NCBI RefSeq assembly: GCF_000687455.2
Contig: NZ_JGVW01000072.1
Coordinates: 27,542 to 91,541 of the forward strand
DNA length: 64,000 nucleotides
Origin: Burkholderia sp. lig30
GTDB lineage: Bacteria; Pseudomonadota; Gammaproteobacteria; Burkholderiales; Burkholderiaceae
Direction of reading: 5' to 3'
This document shows, piece by piece, positions 36,676-45,145 of the stretch (the stretch's first letter is position 1; every line of letters starts with the position of its first letter). The notes under the pieces are model-generated. The model had not been told where the DNA came from, did not search any database, and worked only from the letters and a program-made list of their open reading frames with translations. The translations under genes and the position numbers were made by a program.

Positions 36676-37872
36676 TTATTTTAACTGAGATTTTGCGTAT
36701 TCGGCCAGATTTCCGGCGAGGTCGCCAGCGGCCGCGAGCGCGCCCGCCCAGCGGGCCGCGTTCGCCCGCAGCGCGTCGCGGTGCTGCCAGAAATCCGCCC
36801 AGTCCGGCGTGCCCGCGCCGTTCCACGCATGCCAGAAGCGTTCGAGCGCGCGGCGCGGCGCGTCGGCGAGGCCGGCCGCCAGGTGCGCGAGCGCGGCGTC
36901 GAGCTTCGGCAGATGGGCGTCGTCGGCCTGCGGATAGATGTGCCAGACGAACGGCCGGCACGCCCATTGCGCGCGCACGAACGAATCCTCGCCGCGCACG
37001 AAGTTGACGTCGCTCGCCCACAGCAGCGGGTCGTAGTCGGCCTGGGGCACGAACGCGAGGCCGTGGGCGGTCAGGTTGCCGGCGCTCGCCCGCGCGTGCG
37101 CGCCGAACGACGCGATGCCGAAGAAGCGGGCGACGGCCGCCGACACGCGCCCCTCCGGCACGAGCAGCACGACGGGCGATGCCGCATCGCGCCATTGCGC
37201 GAGCAGCGCGTCGACGGCAGGGTTCTCGTACGCGAACAGGCTCACGACGGTTGCGCCCGGCGGGGGGGGCGCGTCGCCGGTCGCTTGCCGCCACCACGCC
37301 GCGCGGGCCGCCGGGTCGGCTTCGAACGCCGCGCGGCGGGCGTCGAGGTCGCGCTCCTTGAGCACGCCGCCCGTGCCGGCGGACAGACCCGGGAAGAAAA
37401 ACGTCTTGACGAGCGGGTAGCGCGGGTGCGGCGACGGCCGCAGATGGAAGTCCGCGACCCAGTCCTCGGCGCTCAGGTATTCGAGGTTGATCCACACCGG
37501 CCGCCGCGCGCGGCGCGCCATCGCGGCGAGATACGCGGGCGGCAGTTCGCACGCGAACGCCTCGATCACGACGTCGGCGATCTCGATCGCTTCGCCGGCC
37601 TGCGCGTGCCAGTGCTCGATCACGATACCGTCGACCGTCTGCCGCACGGCGTCGGCGCGCACGCCCGGCTGCAGGCGCACGAACGTGTGCAGGTCGTCGA
37701 CGAACAGCCGCACCTGCCAGCCGTGTTCGTGCGCGAGCTGGCGGGCAAGCCGCCAGCACACGCCGATGTCGCCGAAATTATCGACGACCGCGCAGAAGAT
37801 GTCGCAGGCAAGCGGTTCGCCCGGCGCTGGCGGCGCGGGCGGGGAGGGCGGACGGGAGGCGGCGTGTGGCAT
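36676..37872 (-). CDS. earP: EF-P arginine 32 rhamnosyltransferase EarP
   Basis: This 398-residue GT-B glycosyltransferase uses dTDP-rhamnose to modify Arg32 of EF-P. The N-terminal motif [17 protein letters not shown] matches the EarP signature, with the catalytic-base Asp in it. EVGFYENL-type elements are replaced here by [15 protein letters not shown] in the C-terminal lobe. The gene lies directly upstream of efp, and an Arg32-type EF-P as neighbour confirms the role. A short Pro/Ala-rich leader (about 1-20) precedes the fold. It is divergent from uvrC with a 78-bp gap. Confidence 0.94.
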   Translation of the reverse strand: MPHAASRPPSPPAPPAPGEPLACDIFCAVVDNFGDIGVCWRLARQLAHEHGWQVRLFVDDLHTFVRLQPGVRADAVRQTVDGIVIEHWHAQAGEAIEIADVVIEAFACELPPAYLAAMARRARRPVWINLEYLSAEDWVADFHLRPSPHPRYPLVKTFFFPGLSAGTGGVLKERDLDARRAAFEADPAARAAWWRQATGDAPPPPGATVVSLFAYENPAVDALLAQWRDAASPVVLLVPEGRVSAAVARFFGIASFGAHARASAGNLTAHGLAFVPQADYDPLLWASDVNFVRGEDSFVRAQWACRPFVWHIYPQADDAHLPKLDAALAHLAAGLADAPRRALERFWHAWNGAGTPDWADFWQHRDALRANAARWAGALAAAGDLAGNLAEYAKSQLK

Positions 37873-37950
37873 CGAAACGGTCGGGTGGAATGCTCTAAAC
37901 TGGCGATTCTAATAGACCCGTTCGCGCGCCTCGCGGCGCCCGGATCACGC

Positions 37951-40047
37951 ATGACATCCCCAGACGCCACCGAAGCCCCGTTCGAGCCGAAAAAGATCCT
38001 CGCACAACTGCCGCATCTGCCGGGCGTCTACCGCTACTACGACGTGGCGGGCGCCGTGCTGTACGTCGGCAAGGCGCGCGACCTGAAAAAGCGCGTGTCG
38101 AGCTATTTCACGAAGACGCAGCTGTCGCCGCGCATCGCGATGATGGTCACGCGCATCGCGCGTGTCGAGACGACCGTCACGCGCTCGGAAGCGGAAGCGC
38201 TGCTGCTCGAGAACAACCTCATCAAGGCGCTTGCGCCGCGCTACAACATCCTGTTTCGCGACGACAAGTCGTATCCGTACCTGAAGCTCACCGCGCACCG
38301 TTTTCCGCGGATGGCGTACTACCGTGGCGCGGTCGACAGGCAGAACCAGTATTTCGGGCCGTTTCCGAGCGCGTGGGCGGTGCGCGAGAGCATCCAGATC
38401 CTGCAGCGCGTGTTCCAGTTGCGTACCTGCGAGGATTCGGTGTTCAACAATCGCACGCGGCCGTGCCTGCTGCATCAGATCGGGCGCTGCACCGCGCCGT
38501 GCGTCGGCGCGATTTCCGACGAGGACTACGCGCGCGACGTGTCGAACGCGTCGCGCTTCCTGCTCGGCCGGCAGACCGAAGTGATGAAGGAGCTCGAGCA
38601 GAAGATGCACGCGTTCGCCGCGGAGCTGAAGTTCGAGCAGGCGGCGGCGGTGCGCAACCAGATGAGTTCGCTGTCCACTGTGCTGCATCAGCAGGCAATC
38701 GACGTGGGCGGCGACAGCGACGTGGACGTGCTTGCCGTCGTCGCGCAGGGCGGGCGCGTGTGCGTGAACCTCGCGATGGTGCGCGGCGGCCGCCACCTCG
38801 GCGACAAGGCGTATTTCCCGGCGCACGTCGAGAGCGCGCTGACGCTCGTGGAAGGCGGGATCGGCGACGAAGCGGAGCCGCCGGCCGACGGCCTGTCGAG
38901 CGCTGTCGCTGCGGAACCGGCCGGCAGTGAACAGCCGGCTGGCGACACACAGTCGGCCGGTGACGCGCAGCTGGCTGGTGACGCACAGCCCGCCGGCGAC
39001 GCGCCCGGCGCGCGGGAGGCGGCGGCGTCGATCGAGGCGGAGGTGCTCGACGCGTTCATCGCGCAGCATTACCTCGGCAACCGCGTGCCGCCCGTGCTGG
39101 TCGTGAGCCATGCGCCGGCGAGCCGCGACCTGCTCGAGGTGCTGTCCGAGCAGGCGGGCCACAAGGTGTCGCTGGTGCGGCAGCCGCAAGGGCAGCGGCG
39201 CGCGTGGCTGTCGATGGCGGAGCAGAACGCGCGGCTCGCGCTCGCGCGCCTGTTGTCGGAGCAGGGCTCGCAGCAGGCCCGCACGCGCATGCTCGCGGAC
39301 ACGCTCGGCCTCGAAGGCGACGACCTCGCGCAACTGCGGATCGAGTGCTTCGACATCAGCCATACGATGGGCGAGGCGACGCAGGCGTCGTGCGTTGTCT
39401 ATCACCATCACAAGATGCAGTCCGGCGAGTACCGCCGCTACAACATCACCGGCATCACGCCGGGCGACGACTACGCGGCGATGCGCCAGGTGCTCACGCG
39501 ACGCTACGAGAAGATGGTCGAGCAGGCTGCGCAGGCGGCGTCCGCCGACGACGCGGCCGGCATCGACGGCGAATCGACGCGCGAGGCCGCGGCCGCGAGC
39601 CTGCTGCCGAACATCGTGCTGATCGATGGCGGCAAGGGCCAGGTCGAGATCGCGCGGCAGGTGTTCACGGAGCTGGGCCTCGATTGCTCGATGCTGGTGG
39701 GCGTCGCGAAGGGCGAGGGGCGCAAGGTCGGGCTGGAGACGCTGGTGTTCGCCGACGGCCGTGCGTCGCTCGAGCTCGGCAAGGAAAGCGCGGCGCTGAT
39801 GCTGGTCGCGCAGATCCGCGACGAGGCGCACCGCTTTGCGATCACCGGGATGCGCGCGAAGCGCGCGAAGGCTCGCCAGACCTCGCGGCTCGAGGAACTG
39901 GAGGGCGTCGGCGCGAAGCGGCGGCAGCGCCTGCTCGCGCGCTTCGGCGGGCTGCGCGGCGTCGTCGCGGCGAGCGTCGACGAACTCGCGAGCGTCGAGG
40001 GCATCTCGCACGCGCTCGCCGAGCAGATCTACAGGCAGCTGCACTGA
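37951..40047 (+). CDS. uvrC: Excinuclease ABC subunit C with repeat-bearing insertion
   Basis: This 698-residue protein makes the dual incisions in nucleotide-excision repair. The GIY-YIG domain ([23 protein letters not shown], about 22-100), a Cys cluster region ([17 protein letters not shown]), the UvrB-binding UVR motif (about 215-250), the RNase H-like nuclease domain ([19 protein letters not shown]) and tandem helix-hairpin-helix motifs are all present. E. coli UvrC has 610 residues. The excess lies mainly in an Ala/Gly/Asp-rich insertion near residues 305-360, including five hexapeptide repeats, and a smaller one near 525-545. The real start is ATG 37951; the long upstream extension of the frame is antisense to earP. 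Confidence 0.95.
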   Translation: MTSPDATEAPFEPKKILAQLPHLPGVYRYYDVAGAVLYVGKARDLKKRVSSYFTKTQLSPRIAMMVTRIARVETTVTRSEAEALLLENNLIKALAPRYNILFRDDKSYPYLKLTAHRFPRMAYYRGAVDRQNQYFGPFPSAWAVRESIQILQRVFQLRTCEDSVFNNRTRPCLLHQIGRCTAPCVGAISDEDYARDVSNASRFLLGRQTEVMKELEQKMHAFAAELKFEQAAAVRNQMSSLSTVLHQQAIDVGGDSDVDVLAVVAQGGRVCVNLAMVRGGRHLGDKAYFPAHVESALTLVEGGIGDEAEPPADGLSSAVAAEPAGSEQPAGDTQSAGDAQLAGDAQPAGDAPGAREAAASIEAEVLDAFIAQHYLGNRVPPVLVVSHAPASRDLLEVLSEQAGHKVSLVRQPQGQRRAWLSMAEQNARLALARLLSEQGSQQARTRMLADTLGLEGDDLAQLRIECFDISHTMGEATQASCVVYHHHKMQSGEYRRYNITGITPGDDYAAMRQVLTRRYEKMVEQAAQAASADDAAGIDGESTREAAAASLLPNIVLIDGGKGQVEIARQVFTELGLDCSMLVGVAKGEGRKVGLETLVFADGRASLELGKESAALMLVAQIRDEAHRFAITGMRAKRAKARQTSRLEELEGVGAKRRQRLLARFGGLRGVVAASVDELASVEGISHALAEQIYRQLH
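38917..39006 (+). repeat. Five hexapeptide repeats in the UvrC linker
   Basis: The 18-bp unit encodes (P/S/L)-A-G-(D/S)-(A/T/E)-(Q/P), repeated five times in a row as [24 protein letters not shown] and PAGDAP. The third base varies, so the array is old or under protein-level constraint. Confidence 0.8.
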
Positions 40048-40147
40048 CCCGCGCCGCGCGACCGGGCGCTTGCCGGACCCGCGTCCCGGCTTGTGGCAGG
40101 GCGGTCGACGCGGCACAATTGCGAATCCTTCATCAGTCCCGGATACC

Positions 40148-40735
40148 ATGCCGTTCAATTTTCCGATTTTCCTGACGTGGGTGCGAATCGTGCTGATTCC
40201 GCTCGTCGTCGGCGTGTTCTATCTGCCGGACACGATGATGGGGCCCGGGCACCGCAACCTCGCGGCGGCGCTGATCTTCATCCTGGCCGCGCTGACGGAC
40301 TGGTTCGACGGCTTCCTGGCGCGCAAGTGGAACCAGACCTCGTCGTTCGGCGCGTTTCTCGATCCGGTCGCGGACAAGCTGATGGTGACGGCGGCGCTGC
40401 TGATGCTCGTGCAGCTCACGCGGATCGACGCCGCGATCGCGCTCGTGATCGTCGGCCGCGAGATTGCGATCTCGGCGCTGCGCGAATGGATGGCGCAGAT
40501 CGGCGCGTCGAAGAGCGTCGCGGTGAATTCGCTCGGCAAGTTCAAGACCGCGTGCCAGATGGTCGCGATCCCGATGCTGCTGTACTACGGCCCGCTCAGC
40601 GCGGGTGGCGTGACGATCGACACGCGCGTGTGGGGCGTGTGGCTGATCTATCTCGCCGCGGTGCTGACGATCTGGTCGATGCTCTACTACATGAAGCTCG
40701 CGTGGCCGCAAATCCGCGAGCGCAGCGGGGCGTGA
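40148..40735 (+). CDS. pgsA: CDP-diacylglycerol-glycerol-3-phosphate 3-phosphatidyltransferase
   Basis: This 195-residue inner-membrane enzyme makes phosphatidylglycerol phosphate. The CDP-alcohol phosphotransferase signature is complete: DWFDGFLARKWNQTSSFGAFLDPVAD-type sequence with the D-G, A-R, G and three Asp positions (about residues 43-66). About four to five transmembrane helices are visible, and the family start MPFNFPIFLTWVRI is clear. The uvrC-pgsA order followed by tRNA genes is conserved in many proteobacteria. Confidence 0.96.
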   Translation: MPFNFPIFLTWVRIVLIPLVVGVFYLPDTMMGPGHRNLAAALIFILAALTDWFDGFLARKWNQTSSFGAFLDPVADKLMVTAALLMLVQLTRIDAAIALVIVGREIAISALREWMAQIGASKSVAVNSLGKFKTACQMVAIPMLLYYGPLSAGGVTIDTRVWGVWLIYLAAVLTIWSMLYYMKLAWPQIRERSGA

Positions 40736-40761
40736 CGCGGTCGCGAACGAGGTTGCAGAAA

Positions 40762-40816
40762 GTTTTTAAAAAAAGCTGTAGAAACGCTTGACACCCAGAT
40801 CTGGTTTCTACATAAT
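40762..40816 (+). promoter_or_regulatory. Strong sigma-70 promoter with UP-like element for the tRNA cluster
   Basis: TTGACA (40788-40793) and CATAAT (40811-40816) have the ideal 17-base spacing. A T5-A7 run (about 40762-40776) lies at roughly -60 to -47 relative to the expected start, the position of UP elements in rRNA and tRNA promoters. The expected start near 40823 lies 70 bases before the first tRNA. Confidence 0.8.
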
Positions 40817-40891
40817 CTCATTTCTCCGCTGCACGACAAAACGAACGCAGCGAAGCAGCAGTAAAAAGTAGTGGCAGCAAGGCAGTACCAC

Positions 40892-40967
40892 GCGGGAGTA
40901 GCTCAGTTGGTAGAGCGCAACCTTGCCAAGGTTGAGGTCGCGAGTTCGAGACTCGTCTCCCGCTCCA
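40892..40967 (+). tRNA. tRNA-Gly (GCC)
   Basis: This is a 76-base cloverleaf: acceptor GCGGGAG pairing with CTCCCGC, D-arm GCTC/GAGC, and anticodon arm CAACC-TTGCCAA-GGTTG with anticodon GCC. The T-arm is TTCGAGA in context. The CCA end is encoded. It is the first of two identical copies. Confidence 0.97.
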
Positions 40968-41018
40968 GATTTTTCTGCGGCGTGTTGTACGGCAAGACGC
41001 TGCGTGTAGCAGGACAAT

Positions 41019-41094
41019 GCGGGAGTAGCTCAGTTGGTAGAGCGCAACCTTGCCAAGGTTGAGGTCGCGAGTTCGAGACTCGTCTCCCGCTCCA
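41019..41094 (+). tRNA. tRNA-Gly (GCC), second identical copy
   Basis: This is identical over all 76 bases to the copy at 40892 and also encodes CCA. The 51-base spacer between copies differs from the leader. Both copies are probably processed from one precursor. Confidence 0.97.
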
Positions 41095-41204
41095 GACAAT
41101 GGGGAAGCAGCGCTTCCCTTTTTGTTTGATGGGCCATTTGGCCTTCATTCGAATCTGTCGATCGTCACGATGCAATTTTCGCGATGATCGCACAGTCCGC
41201 TTTT

Positions 41205-41278
41205 GGCGCGATAGCAAAGCGGTTATGCAGCGGCCTGCAAAGCCGTTTAGGCCGGTTCGACTCCGGCTCGCGCCTCCA
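41205..41278 (+). tRNA. tRNA-Cys (GCA)
   Basis: This is a 74-base cloverleaf with acceptor GGCGCGA pairing with TCGCGCC, the anticodon loop CTGCAAA with anticodon GCA, the T-loop TTCGACT and an encoded CCA. It ends the Gly-Gly-Cys cluster, an arrangement common downstream of pgsA. Confidence 0.97.
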
Positions 41279-41290
41279 GGTAAGAAGAGA

Positions 41291-41323
41291 AAAAGCCCCG
41301 ATCATTCGGGGCTTTTCTTTTTT
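41291..41323 (+). terminator. Terminator of the tRNA cluster
   Basis: AAAAGCCCCG-ATCATT-CGGGGCTTTT is followed by CTTTTTT. It is a perfect rho-independent terminator 13 bases after tRNA-Cys, and is symmetric enough to work on the opposite strand too. Confidence 0.92.
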
Positions 41324-41434
41324 CCGATTCCTTTTCTTCCAATGCCGGTTCGCCGCGATCGCCGCGTCATCCCGCATGCAGCCGCACTTGCGCCTGCTGC
41401 ATGCGAGTGCGTATCGCGATTCGTGCGGCGCGCG

Positions 41435-41938
41435 TCACCGGCCGCGTGTGGCCCAGGCGTGCTGCACGAACACGCGGCACAGCGCTTCCATGCCCTTCGC
41501 GTCTTCGTCGTCGAAGCGTGCCGCAACCGGGCTGTCGACATCCCAGACGCCGATCAGCGTGCCGTCGTCGGCGACGAGCGGCACGACGATCTCGGATTCC
41601 GACGCCGCGTCGCAGGCGATATGCCCGGGAAACGCGTGGACGTCGCGCACGACCTGGGTCTGGCGCGTCAGCGCCGCCGTGCCGCATACCCCCTTGCCGA
41701 GCGCGATCCGCACGCATGCGGGCTTGCCCTGGAACGGGCCGACCACCAGTTCCTGCCCGTCGAAGAAATAGAACCCCGCCCAGTTGAGCCGATCCAGCGA
41801 GTGATAGATCAACGCGGAGAAGTTCGCTGCGTTGGCGACGAGGTCGCGCTCGGTTTCGACGAGCGCGCGCGCCTGCTGGACGAGCGCTGCGTAGTGCTCG
41901 GCCTTTGACGCATGGGAGGTGTCGGAGAGTGTGAACAT
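41435..41938 (-). CDS. GAF-domain free methionine-(R)-sulfoxide reductase
   Basis: This 167-residue single GAF-domain protein matches the fRMsr (MsrC) family that reduces free methionine-R-sulfoxide with thioredoxin. The motif LNWAGFYFFDGQELVVGPFQGKPACVRI is followed by GKGVCGTAA and FPGHIACDAASESEIVVPL, giving the three Cys of the family with its spacing. The start MFTLSDTSHASKAEHYAAL is used; a longer start (41977) adds an unrelated 13 residues. It repairs oxidised methionine pools. Confidence 0.9.
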   Translation of the reverse strand: MFTLSDTSHASKAEHYAALVQQARALVETERDLVANAANFSALIYHSLDRLNWAGFYFFDGQELVVGPFQGKPACVRIALGKGVCGTAALTRQTQVVRDVHAFPGHIACDAASESEIVVPLVADDGTLIGVWDVDSPVAARFDDEDAKGMEALCRVFVQHAWATRGR

Positions 41939-42071
41939 GAGGGCAGGTTGGATCGAATGACAGTCAGGGGCGCGCAATGCGCGTTTCGCAGTCTAAAGCA
42001 AGTGCGGCCGGCGCGATGCGAATGCCGGATGGGCGATCTCGCGGCACAGCGCATCGAACTGCACGATGCGC

Positions 42072-42101
42072 CGGCTCGGCTCGGCTCGGCTCGGCTCGGC
42101 T
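42072..42101. repeat. Six tandem copies of CGGCT
   Basis: Six perfect head-to-tail copies of the pentanucleotide CGGCT, with a degenerate flank (TCGGCTGCGGCTTCGG) on the right. Such repeats can change length by slippage. It lies in a non-coding region, roughly 200 bases upstream of the pirin gene. Confidence 0.92.
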
Positions 42102-42266
42102 TCGGCTGCGGCTTCGGCATGTTCGGCACGTGGCCGGCCGGCGCGAAGCCGCGGTGGCCGACCGCTTGCACGAAGCCGCAGGCCATCGTTCGTCAAATGG
42201 AACGCTGAGTGTGATTTTTGCCGTCTACCGGATGAATCGTTCTGCTTCTATATTCATTCCCGTAGC

Positions 42267-42284
42267 GCGAAACGCGTGTTTCGC
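42267..42284 (+). promoter_or_regulatory. Perfect dyad just upstream of the pirin gene
   Basis: GCGAAAC-GCGT-GTTTCGC is a perfect inverted repeat with seven-base arms, ending 18 bases before the ATG and next to the ribosome binding site GGAGAGGAAG. It could be an operator or a translation-modulating hairpin. Confidence 0.55.
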
Positions 42285-42302
42285 CGCCATTTGGAGAGGA
42301 AG

Positions 42303-43169
42303 ATGAAGAAGGTTCGGGGTGTCCACAGCGCGCCGCGCATGCATTGGGTCGGCGATGGTTTTCCGGTGCGCTCGATGTTCAGCTACCAAAACCACGGCGC
42401 GCAACTGAGCCCGTTCCTGCTGCTCGACTACGCGGGGCCCGCGCAGTTCGAGCCGGCAGCCCGGCCGCGCGGCGTCGGCCAGCATCCGCACCGCGGTTTC
42501 GAGACGGTCACGATCGTCTACCACGGTGAAGTCGCCCATCGCGACTCGACGGGCGCGGGCGGCGTGATCGGTCCGGGCGACGTCCAGTGGATGACCGCGG
42601 CGGGCGGCGTGCTGCACGAGGAGTTTCACTCGGAGGCGTTCACGCGTCGGGGCGGCATGCTCGAGATGGTGCAGCTGTGGGTGAACCTGCCAGCGCGCGA
42701 CAAGATGGGCGAGCCGGCCTACCAGACGCTGATGAACGCGGACATCCCGGTCGTCGAACTGCCGGACGGCGCGGGGCGCGCGCGGATCATCGCGGGTGAG
42801 CTCGACGGTCGCCGCGGCCCGGCGCGCACGCACACGCCGATCGACGTGTGGGACGTGCGGCTCGCACAGGGCGCGCGCGTGCGGCTCCCGGTCGCCGAAG
42901 GGCGTACGCTCGCGGTCGTCGTGCTGCACGGCACGGTGCTGGTGAACGGCGAGACAGTCGCGCGCGAAGCGCAGTTCGTGCAGCTGAGCCGCGACGGCAG
43001 CGACGTCGAGATCGAGGCGAACGGCGACGTCACGCTGCTCGTGCTGAGCGGCGAGCCGATCGACGAACCGATCGTCGGCTACGGGCCGTTCGTGATGAAC
43101 TCGCAAGCGGAAATCCGTCAGGCGGTCGACGACTTCAACAGCGGGCGCTTCGGCAGCATGTCGGCCTGA
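42303..43169 (+). CDS. Pirin family protein
   Basis: This 288-residue bicupin has its metal site in the N-terminal domain: HPHRGFETVTIVYHGEVAHRD and LHEEFH supply the His/His/His/Glu ligands. The C-terminal domain is the pirin-C cupin (GEPIDEPIVGYGPFVMN). Some bacterial pirins are quercetin 2,3-dioxygenases and others regulate metabolic enzymes; the role here is open. The ATG at 42303 follows a strong ribosome binding site (GGAGAGGAAG). Confidence 0.9.
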   Translation: MKKVRGVHSAPRMHWVGDGFPVRSMFSYQNHGAQLSPFLLLDYAGPAQFEPAARPRGVGQHPHRGFETVTIVYHGEVAHRDSTGAGGVIGPGDVQWMTAAGGVLHEEFHSEAFTRRGGMLEMVQLWVNLPARDKMGEPAYQTLMNADIPVVELPDGAGRARIIAGELDGRRGPARTHTPIDVWDVRLAQGARVRLPVAEGRTLAVVVLHGTVLVNGETVAREAQFVQLSRDGSDVEIEANGDVTLLVLSGEPIDEPIVGYGPFVMNSQAEIRQAVDDFNSGRFGSMSA

Positions 43170-43289
43170 CGTGCGGTCCACCCGGCGGGCGAGGTCTGCC
43201 CGCCGGGCGTGGCCGGTGTGTCGTCGCGCGCGCTTCGCGGCATAATCGACGGTCGCGCGCCACGTGGCGCGCCTGATTCAGGACCGCTC

Positions 43290-43784
43290 ATGAACGCACC
43301 CACGACCGCCGTCTCCCCGTCCGCCACCGATGCGCTGACGTGGCGCTGGCAGCCCTTCGACGCGTTGTCGGCGCGCGAGGTCTACACGATTCTCGAGGCG
43401 CGCAGCGCGGTGTTCGTCGTCGAACAGCAATGCGTGTACCGCGACATCGACGATGCCGACCAGCACGCGTGGCATCTGGCCGCCTACGATGACGCCGGCC
43501 GCCTCGCAGGCTACCTGCGCGTGCTGCTGCCGGACGCGCAGGAACCGGACATCCGCATCGGCCGCGTGCTGACGACCGCTGCGTTTCGAGGCGCGGGCCT
43601 CGGCAATGCGCTCCTCGCGCGTGCGCTCGACCACATCCGCGCGCAGTGGCCCGGCACGCCGGTCAGCCTGCATGCGCAGGCGCACCTCCAGCGCTTTTAC
43701 GGCGCGTTCGGCTTTGCGCCGAACTCCGACGTGCACGACGACGACGGCATCCCGCACGTGTGGATGCGCGCCGCGCACGTGTGA
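43290..43784 (+). CDS. ElaA-type GNAT N-acetyltransferase
   Basis: This 164-residue GNAT protein of the ElaA subgroup begins with WRWQPFDALSAREVYTILEARSAVFVVEQ, the ElaA N-terminal signature. It has RIGRVLTTAAFRGAGLGNAL as the acetyl-CoA loop and HAQAHLQRFYGAFGF near the C-terminus. The substrate is unknown. The upstream part of the frame is non-coding; the start used lies at the natural end of the preceding spacer. Confidence 0.87.
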   Translation: MNAPTTAVSPSATDALTWRWQPFDALSAREVYTILEARSAVFVVEQQCVYRDIDDADQHAWHLAAYDDAGRLAGYLRVLLPDAQEPDIRIGRVLTTAAFRGAGLGNALLARALDHIRAQWPGTPVSLHAQAHLQRFYGAFGFAPNSDVHDDDGIPHVWMRAAHV

Positions 43785-43811
43785 CGCGGCGGCGCGTGCC
43801 GCATCACGTCA

Positions 43812-44687
43812 TCACGGCGTGACGGTGTCGCGGGTGACGGGCGCGGCGCTTTTCCGCGCGGCCACGCGCTCGTCGATCAGCCGCCCGCGCGCCGACAGCC
43901 TGAGCCAGTGGCGCAGCGCGATCAGCGCGCCGATCACGCTCATCATCGAACCAGGTATCCACAGCAGCAGCCCGCCGATCTGCTGGTCGCGCAGCGGGCT
44001 CAGCCAGGTGAACGCGCGTCCGCAGATCGAGTAGATCGGATACAGCTCGCGCGGGGTGAAGAAGATGAGCGCGCCGAGTGCGATCTGCGGCGGAATTGCC
44101 GCGACCACGATCAGGATCCGGCGTCCGGGCGCGAGCCGCGCGGGCGGCGCCGGGCGTGGATCGACGACGAGCCACCAGAACAGCAGGCCGTCGATTACCA
44201 TGCTCCAGTTCATCAGGCGATACAGGCGCCAGTCGAGCATCGCGACGAAGTGAATTGGCGACAGCAGCCAGAAATAGATCAGGCCGACGAACAGCACGAC
44301 CGCGACGACCGGATGGAACACCAGATCGAGCGTCGCGCGCACCGGGGCGCACGCGAGCGCGGGGCGCATGAAGCGCTGCCGCCAGCGAAACGGGATGCCG
44401 GCGCGGATCGCCGCGCCGGGATACGCGAGCGCGATGAAGAACGGCCCGAGATGATGCAGCACCAGATGCTGCGCGCGATGCATGAAGAACTCGTGCTCGA
44501 AGAAATAGTCGAGCCGGGTATGCAGCGCCACGTAAAGCGCGGTCAGCCCGAACCAGAACGAGAACTGTCGCAGCGGCGTGACCTTCGCTTTCTTCGCGCC
44601 GCGCGCGAACAGCACCGCGGCAGTCAGCACCGCGACGACCACGGTCGGCGACGGCTCCCACGGTTCGAGCCAGTACAGGAGATTCAT
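43812..44687 (-). CDS. Cytochrome c oxidase assembly protein, CtaG (Caa3) type
   Basis: This 291-residue multi-pass membrane protein has about six to seven helices and the family motifs HRAQHLVLHHLGPFFIALAYP and PQIALGALIFFT. The His-rich segment (HEFFMHRAQHLVLHH) may bind copper. It resembles the Bacillus-type CtaG needed for copper insertion into cytochrome oxidase, not the Cox11 type. It is the last gene of a copper-delivery cluster (sco, pcuC, this gene), with nine bases between it and the preceding gene. Confidence 0.85.
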   Translation of the reverse strand: MNLLYWLEPWEPSPTVVVAVLTAAVLFARGAKKAKVTPLRQFSFWFGLTALYVALHTRLDYFFEHEFFMHRAQHLVLHHLGPFFIALAYPGAAIRAGIPFRWRQRFMRPALACAPVRATLDLVFHPVVAVVLFVGLIYFWLLSPIHFVAMLDWRLYRLMNWSMVIDGLLFWWLVVDPRPAPPARLAPGRRILIVVAAIPPQIALGALIFFTPRELYPIYSICGRAFTWLSPLRDQQIGGLLLWIPGSMMSVIGALIALRHWLRLSARGRLIDERVAARKSAAPVTRDTVTP

Positions 44688-44696
44688 CGCGCGCCG

Positions 44697-45137
44697 TTAC
44701 TTGACCTGCGCGGGCGACTTGACCGCGAACGGCGTGTCGAGCGTCTCGCCGTCGGAGAACTTCAGGCGCAGGCGCACGGTGTCGCCGGGCTTGATCGCAT
44801 GCTTCGGTTCCTCGAGCATGAAGTGGTAGCCGCCCGGCGCGATGTCGACCTTGCCGTGCGCGGGGATCGTCAGCTTGTCGACCATCTCCATCTTCTGCGT
44901 CGAGCCGTTCGACACGGTCTGGTGCAGCATCGCCATGCCATAGTCGGGGCTGTCGACGTCGACGAGATCGACCGGCTTGTCGCTCGCGTTGACGAGCGTC
45001 ACGTAGCCGGCGGCGGGCAGCTTGTTCGGCAGCCAGCGTACCCACGGGTTCTGCGCGGCGAGCGCGCCGGCCGCATGGGCGTGCGCGCCGAGCGACAGGG
45101 CGGCGAGGAGGGCGAGGGTCTTGAGTTTCATCTTCAT
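44697..45137 (-). CDS. Periplasmic copper chaperone PCu(A)C
   Basis: This 146-residue protein has a signal peptide (about 1-22, ending HAHAAG) and the copper-binding motif H-x10-M ... H-x-M: MLHQTVSNGSTQKMEM followed by GGYHFMLEEPKH. Such proteins deliver Cu(I) to the CuA site of cytochrome oxidase, working with Sco. The start may be the ATG at 45137 or the next in-frame ATG at 45131. The gene is eight bases from sco and nine from ctaG. Confidence 0.92.
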   Translation of the reverse strand: MKMKLKTLALLAALSLGAHAHAAGALAAQNPWVRWLPNKLPAAGYVTLVNASDKPVDLVDVDSPDYGMAMLHQTVSNGSTQKMEMVDKLTIPAHGKVDIAPGGYHFMLEEPKHAIKPGDTVRLRLKFSDGETLDTPFAVKSPAQVK

Positions 45138-45145
45138 GAGTGGGG

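Larger units (their letters stand above)
41939..42302. other. 364-bp divergent intergenic region with a pentanucleotide repeat
   Basis: No convincing gene is seen; a 98-codon plus-strand frame here is low-complexity and overlaps the CGGCT repeat. The region must hold the promoters of the reductase (minus) and pirin (plus) genes. It contains the tandem repeat at 42072-42101 and the dyad at 42267-42284. Confidence 0.6.

Noticed and set aside
36781..37950. N-terminal extension of the uvrC frame
   Set aside because: It is antisense to earP. The uvrC protein starts naturally at [10 protein letters not shown] (37951), just before the GIY-YIG domain.
41912..42208. 98-codon plus-strand frame in the reductase-pirin spacer
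   Set aside because: It spans the CGGCT repeat and has no protein-like conservation signal or good ribosome binding site.
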